In this document: positions 59,348 through 64,000 of the stretch, in pieces
Layout of the letters: every line of letters starts with the position of its first letter
Position numbering within the stretch: the first letter of the stretch is position 1
Assembly (NCBI GenBank): GCA_030407005.1
Contig: JAUDYN010000004.1
Span: forward strand, 930,001 to 994,000
From: Desarmillaria ectypa
Taxonomy: Eukaryota > Basidiomycota > Agaricomycetes > Agaricales > Physalacriaceae
DNA length: 64,000 nucleotides
Direction of reading: 5' to 3'
Program-made: the position numbers and the translations under genes
Notes under the pieces: generated by a model
Told to the model about the DNA's origin: nothing
What the model saw: only the letters and a program-made list of their open reading frames with translations
Databases searched by the model: none

Positions 59348-62099
59348 GGTTGTAGGTCGAGTAAATCAATGCGCAAGGTTGCAACAGAGTAACTAGCATC
59401 GCGGCAATCGCCGGGCGCTTTTGTAGGAATCCCACACCTCGTGTCCGTTAAAGTCTGGCATTCTGTAGCTAAATAGCAGCCTTCTCGTACCTACGTCTCA
59501 GTTGATTCAAGTCCAACTTGAAACGTTTCATATTTTGGGACGTATGATATCTTAGTGCGGTGATGTTATGTTTTTCGGGAAGGACCTAGAGCGCTGCCCT
59601 ATTCCAAGGAATTTGTTCATACCTTTATACTTAAGGCGCGACGTCATCCTTGTTCGCTCAAAATATATCTTGCACCTCGGTTTATGCGCTTGTGGATCTG
59701 ACTGGACTCACTGATACACCTCTCTTCATTTACCCACTGGATACCATCGTATCAGCTTTCAAAATTCCTTGTATTTCGGAGATTTTCCCATTATAGTCAA
59801 CAGGATGGTAGCCTGGAATGTTACTTTTCATGCTATAGATGGTGGCTTGGAAACGGCAATGTCAGAAAACCCTGTTTTGACCGTGCAGAAATCGTACGTC
59901 CTCATACCAGAGTCTATCGTATTTCAGCTTGTATTTTTACCTGATGAGCCAGCTGTATGCCATAGGATGACACGCAGAGGACTTACTTCTCTCTCCCTTA
60001 ACATTTCTCTGTTTGTTCCTTTCTTAAGCTGGTAATCTCTGTGGCGCTGAATATGGACCTGGTGCCTCTTGCGACCCCGCCAGTGAGGTCTTCTTCAAGT
60101 AGTCGCCAAGTCCCTGGATGAACATTTCGTGCGTAAACCCTCGCCGAGCACCAGCCGTTTTCAATACACGCCCTTCTCTCGATTATATCTTCTTGCGCTA
60201 CCCCCGGCGTCGTGTGGTTCTTCCAAACTCCACGATATCGATTGTTGTCATCTTCATGCATGGAACACTCGCATCTGTACATAGGTTATCCCTTGAATTT
60301 CCCATAAAAATGGATATATGTGCCTTGTCCTTCGATCGTTTCTTCTCTCAAGATCTGGACACTAGAAACAAGTTACAAGAGAATATTCGGGACTATCTCT
60401 ATGTGTGACTAGCACCCCTTTGATAGAATTTGTGCGCTCGATGCGCTCTGGAGATCGGGACAGGTTGAATCGGCTGTATCCTAGGCTACTAAGAGAGTGG
60501 TGAAATGGCCCATATGATCTTTCCAATGTCCACGGCTGTATCTCTTTGAGGATGTTGCGAGAGCACCCCAGACCTCTCAGTCATAAGGTGCAAGTTCAAT
60601 GTTGTGACGGCGTTCCGTATCCTTTGCGCTAGTATCATTTGTTCAGACGGGAAAAAGCATCTCAGGTGATCGGATGATGCATCACCCCTATACAAGGACA
60701 AATCCGTAGGACTCGGAGCTGTACGATAATGGTTTCTAAGCGCTTGGTGTTTTATTTTATGGCAAAAATGCATGATGGTTATGCCTTGATTCATAGCTAG
60801 GGAGTACTCTGGCGTCTGTAGTTTATCCTACCATGAAGCTGGGCCACGTCGGACACCTTGAGAACTTTTGAAGCTCGGGGGCAATAATTAGCCAAACCCT
60901 GCGTTGAGGATAGGGGAGAAAATAAATATGTAGGCTTTTAGGCTCCGTGTCAGTATAATTAAATGATCGACCCGAGCCCCGTCACGTCCGTCGTCGTTCC
61001 GGCAGTGTACCGGTGAGACAATGATTAACGCGGTAGCACTAATTTGTTCAGGGCACGATCCAGTGCTATAAAACGGATTCAGTAGATATACGGAAGAGAG
61101 GGGGAAATCCGAGAGAGAAAAAGAATGCTTGAAGTGATAAGGCCGTTGCGCAGCGTAAATATATGTGGGGGGATTCCAGTTGATTTTTACCCTACTACCT
61201 CACGTGTTTCGGGGGCTTGAATACGATAAACGGGGTAGCCAATAGAACGCGTAGGATCACTAGAGAGAAAAAGGAGAGTCGTTAAGGGACCTTTCCAGCG
61301 ATCGAGCGTACCAATATCTTGGTCGAACTGAATGGAACGAAAAATCTTGGGGGCAGTGTCTAGGAGTCAGAAAAGCTCTCGAGGCGGACCGCCTGAGACT
61401 TGTTTTACCCCACCTTCTCCTTCTTCCCCGTAGTATTGGAATGGGGGAGATAAGAAAATGAAGTCCTTCGGTATAACATGTAAGGTTTAGCTTTTTGAGT
61501 TGGAACCATTACATTTCGACAGTTTATGTCATCCTGTTGATTTTACTTTTGGCAGGATTGGCAGATGACATAATTTTTTCACTCTAGTGAGGGAATGGGG
61601 AAGGTGGGCAGGGCAGGGCGGTACCGACACCAAGAAGGATCGTTTTAGGACAGAATCATGGATGAAATTGGACATTTGGGACATAAAAGGAAACTAATTC
61701 AGCTCGGAGCTAGAGATCAACGCATCATTATTTGACGGTACCGCCTGTTCCTGCCCTCCAACCCTCTATCTCGAAAAACGGTACAGGACGGTGCCTGCAT
61801 TACCGTTCACAATTCTATACTATGCGGTCGGGAAACACAGTGCCAAAGAGTACCAAAGCATCAGGTGGCGAGGTCGATCACATCCGCGCGAATTGGAGGT
61901 CAGAAAATTGGAAATAAAACTTGAAATACGCTGAAATAAAGATTAGATTGGAGATTGATGCAGCCAAGTTGATGCAATTAATCCTTCTTCATCTTTTTTT
62001 GGACCTGTCCCGTCATGCAAATATCGTAGAAATCCCGTCCAATAATAATCCACCCTTATTACGACCTTTTTCTGATTTTTTTCTCATTCCCTCCACGAC
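59348..62099. other. Long intergenic region between calmodulin and the C2H2 gene
   Basis: 2.75 kb. The left part is the calmodulin promoter. Frames of about 95-100 codons at 59998-60408 and 60489-60794 have no motifs. The right part (about 60900-62099) is likely a long promoter and leader of the C2H2 factor; it has poly-pyrimidine stretches just before the ATG. I see no gene. Confidence 0.4.
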
Positions 62100-63628
62100 A
62101 TGTCTTTACCAGCCAGTCCGACCTTCACTGCTCCTTCTCCCTACTCTTCATCTTCTTCAGTCGATACTCCTCTTGATATCGTGTCCAACGACGAGCAGCA
62201 GCATACCGCCGTCGTTGCTTCTGCTATGGCTTCCTACTCACCTTACACTGGCACCGTCCAGCCGATATACACAGGCCAGAACGACCTCGTTTACCCTGAC
62301 CAAGATTACTATCACTCCATGATGTCCTGGTCGCCGCCAGTCGCGAAGAAACAGCAGGCGCCGCAAGGCCCGTATCAGCAGCCTCAAATCTCGGCTCATC
62401 CGTTGTCGCTCTTCATTCCCAATGGCCACCACCACCATCAGCAGCAGCAGCAATCACCCGTTGACGAATGGCAGTCGCACCAGCAATTCTCCCAGGCACA
62501 ATCGCATGCTCTTGGTATGACGCACGTTGGCCATTATGCTCGCGTCAAACAAGAAGATCTCTCTTCGTACCAGACTCAGCAGAATTCTCATGCCCATATG
62601 TATGGTCTACAGACTCAGCAGCAGCAGCTTCCTGCGTCGTACACCAACCTTATCGGTAACTACTATGGGCTCCACGAGGGCTACGCCCACCCTTCCGAGC
62701 TCTCTCCCACAGACTCGCCCATTTCTCCGCTCCAGATGGAGTACTCTCACAGCCACGATAGCACCTCTGACTCTCATGGTCAGCAACAGCAGATGAGCGT
62801 CGTCTGTGACCCGCGATTCGTTTCTGGGGAGCTTCTGCAAGGAGAAGAACGGTCGCACTTGACTGATGGAGATGATGCAGACGCAGAGGGCGACGATGAT
62901 GTCGATGCCGAGGGAGATGACGAGGAGGTAGCTGATAATGACGACGATGCGTATGAAGAAGAATTCGATGATGCAGACTACGACGACGACCGGGACGGAG
63001 AATATACTTTGCGCCGCGCAAGGCGCCCCTCTGCTTCTCCTGTTAAACGCGACTTGCGTACTCGCACAGTCTCAGAGCGGTACACCCCTTACGCCTATCC
63101 TTCTCCTACGTACACAAACCCACTCGGTATCAGTACCCGTCCCAGACGTACTATCTCCAACGCTACCGATTCGTCTATTGCATCATCGGAGTCTTCTTCA
63201 TCTGCGTACCCACCACTGCCTTTCCAGGCCCCTCGGCGCCGGTCTCGGTCCACGACGAGTGTCCCAGTCCCGGTCCCAGTCCCGAACCTGACAAAAAAGT
63301 CGCGTGGACGTCGTGTACCTACTATTTCGTCTCTAGAACACTCGCGGCGCGGGGAAGCCGCAGAGGGTGTGAAGGGCGCGAGGATTCATACCTGCAAAGT
63401 CGCAGGTTGCGGCAAGTGCTTCGCTCGAGGCGAGCACTTGAAGAGACATGTTCGTAGCATCCATACTTATGAAAAACGTGGGTTTCTCTTCTTCATCTGC
63501 ACCTCGGCACCATTCTTACAGCCTTCTTTGCAGCGCACAAGTGTCCCTACCCAGGTTGTGGCAAGGACTTTAGCCGCCACGATAATCTCGGTCAACACAT
63601 GCGGGTTCATAAGGATTATCGGGGTTAA
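62100..63628 (+). CDS. C2H2 zinc-finger transcription factor (Msn2/4-like fingers)
   Basis: Two exons (62100-63477 and 63534-63628) make 491 codons, 490 aa. The N-terminal half is Gln/His/Ser/Pro-rich with short polyQ and polyH tracts, a likely activation region. A strongly acidic Asp/Glu block (about residues 258-300) and a basic Ser-rich linker follow. Two C2H2 fingers close the protein: C432-KVAG-C-GKCFARGEHLKRHVRSIH, linker TYEKP, then C463-PYPG-C-GKDFSRHDNLGQHMRVH. The EHLKRH..S.H...KP and FSR.DNL.QH pattern is that of Msn2/Msn4-type stress regulators. The intron falls exactly in the inter-finger linker. Reading through the intron would lose finger 2. Confidence 0.9.
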
Positions 63629-64000
63629 TTTTAACCAGCGAATGGGTTTACCACACAGCATACCCTACATTATTTTTTGGATTTTGGTTCTCTTGCCTAC
63701 GTGCTCCCCCTTCGCAGTTTCAAGGTTTGGGTATACCGTTTCGTGGTTGGTTAGTGATTTTTATTGTTTATTATTATACATTCAACATACACGTCGTACG
63801 CATCCTCTCTTTATTCCCCATCGCTCCCTTAGTTTTTCTGTAGTTTAAAAATCCTACTTGGCCGTCTCTACTTAGACCGGTACCGGTTTGTTATTATCAT
63901 ACGTAGTATATTACCTACATACTTGTTTTTCTAGTGTATCACGGTTATCAATAAATGCCAACCAGTCAATCATACTGCCTGCTTGACGCCGATCGTGCCT
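63629..64000. other. 3' flank of the C2H2 gene
   Basis: T-rich sequence following the stop codon, with an AATAAA at about 63950-63955 that could serve as polyadenylation signal. No further gene begins before the window ends. Confidence 0.45.

Overview
The window looks like nuclear DNA of a filamentous basidiomycete, most likely a mushroom-forming Agaricomycete. The genes carry many introns of about 45-60 nt with GT(A/G)NGT donors, and exons are often very small. The gene set (RDS1-type ferritin-like protein, tyrosinase, S10 carboxypeptidase, CDC6, SPO11, EAF, calmodulin) fits. The repeats are chromodomain Ty3/gypsy elements that have lost almost all CpG and are full of TGA/TAG/TAA codons, as expected for cytosine methylation followed by C-to-T decay.

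Layout. 1-9415 is an AT-rich nest of Ty3/gypsy retrotransposons at least three layers deep. 9416-11066 is old repeat debris, including a decayed LTR. 11067-15274 holds a divergent pair, CDC6 (minus) and SPO11 (plus), sharing a 176-bp promoter with an ACGCGT (MCB) box. 15275-17883 has no gene I can defend. 17884-20050 is a tyrosinase gene with one frameshift and a 652-bp solo LTR inserted exactly at an intron acceptor. 21186-24891 carries NOP58 and an EAF-type elongation factor in tandem. 25149-29301 carries two minus-strand genes: a secreted RDS1/ferritin-like protein and a 13-exon serine carboxypeptidase, one of whose introns appears to be AT-AC. 32887-35842 encodes an 842-aa multi-pass membrane protein of unknown function. 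36182-39436 holds KRR1 (minus) and an NCBP3-like gene (plus), head to head only 71 bp apart; KRR1 appears to need a one-nucleotide exon. 40431-41763 is a damaged F-box-like gene at the edge of a second AT-rich block. 44113-53929 is a second Ty3/gypsy element that has itself received a solo LTR and a 1.3-kb insert. 53930-57560 is AT-rich and gene-free, with a 247-bp fold-back repeat. 58529-59347 is calmodulin, with 7-, 12- and 11-nt exons. 62100-63628 is a C2H2 transcription factor with Msn2/4-like fingers.

How it fits together. The genes are mostly housekeeping: replication licensing, meiotic double-strand breaks, ribosome biogenesis (NOP58, KRR1), Pol II elongation and RNA handling (EAF, NCBP3-like), and calcium signalling. 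They sit in GC-balanced blocks between two CpG-depleted transposon blocks. For NOP58, EAF, CDC6, SPO11, RDS1, carboxypeptidase, KRR1, NCBP3-like, calmodulin, the membrane protein and the C2H2 factor, I built exon chains by hand that close to whole codon numbers. Exon borders are inferred from splice motifs and family conservation, not from transcripts.
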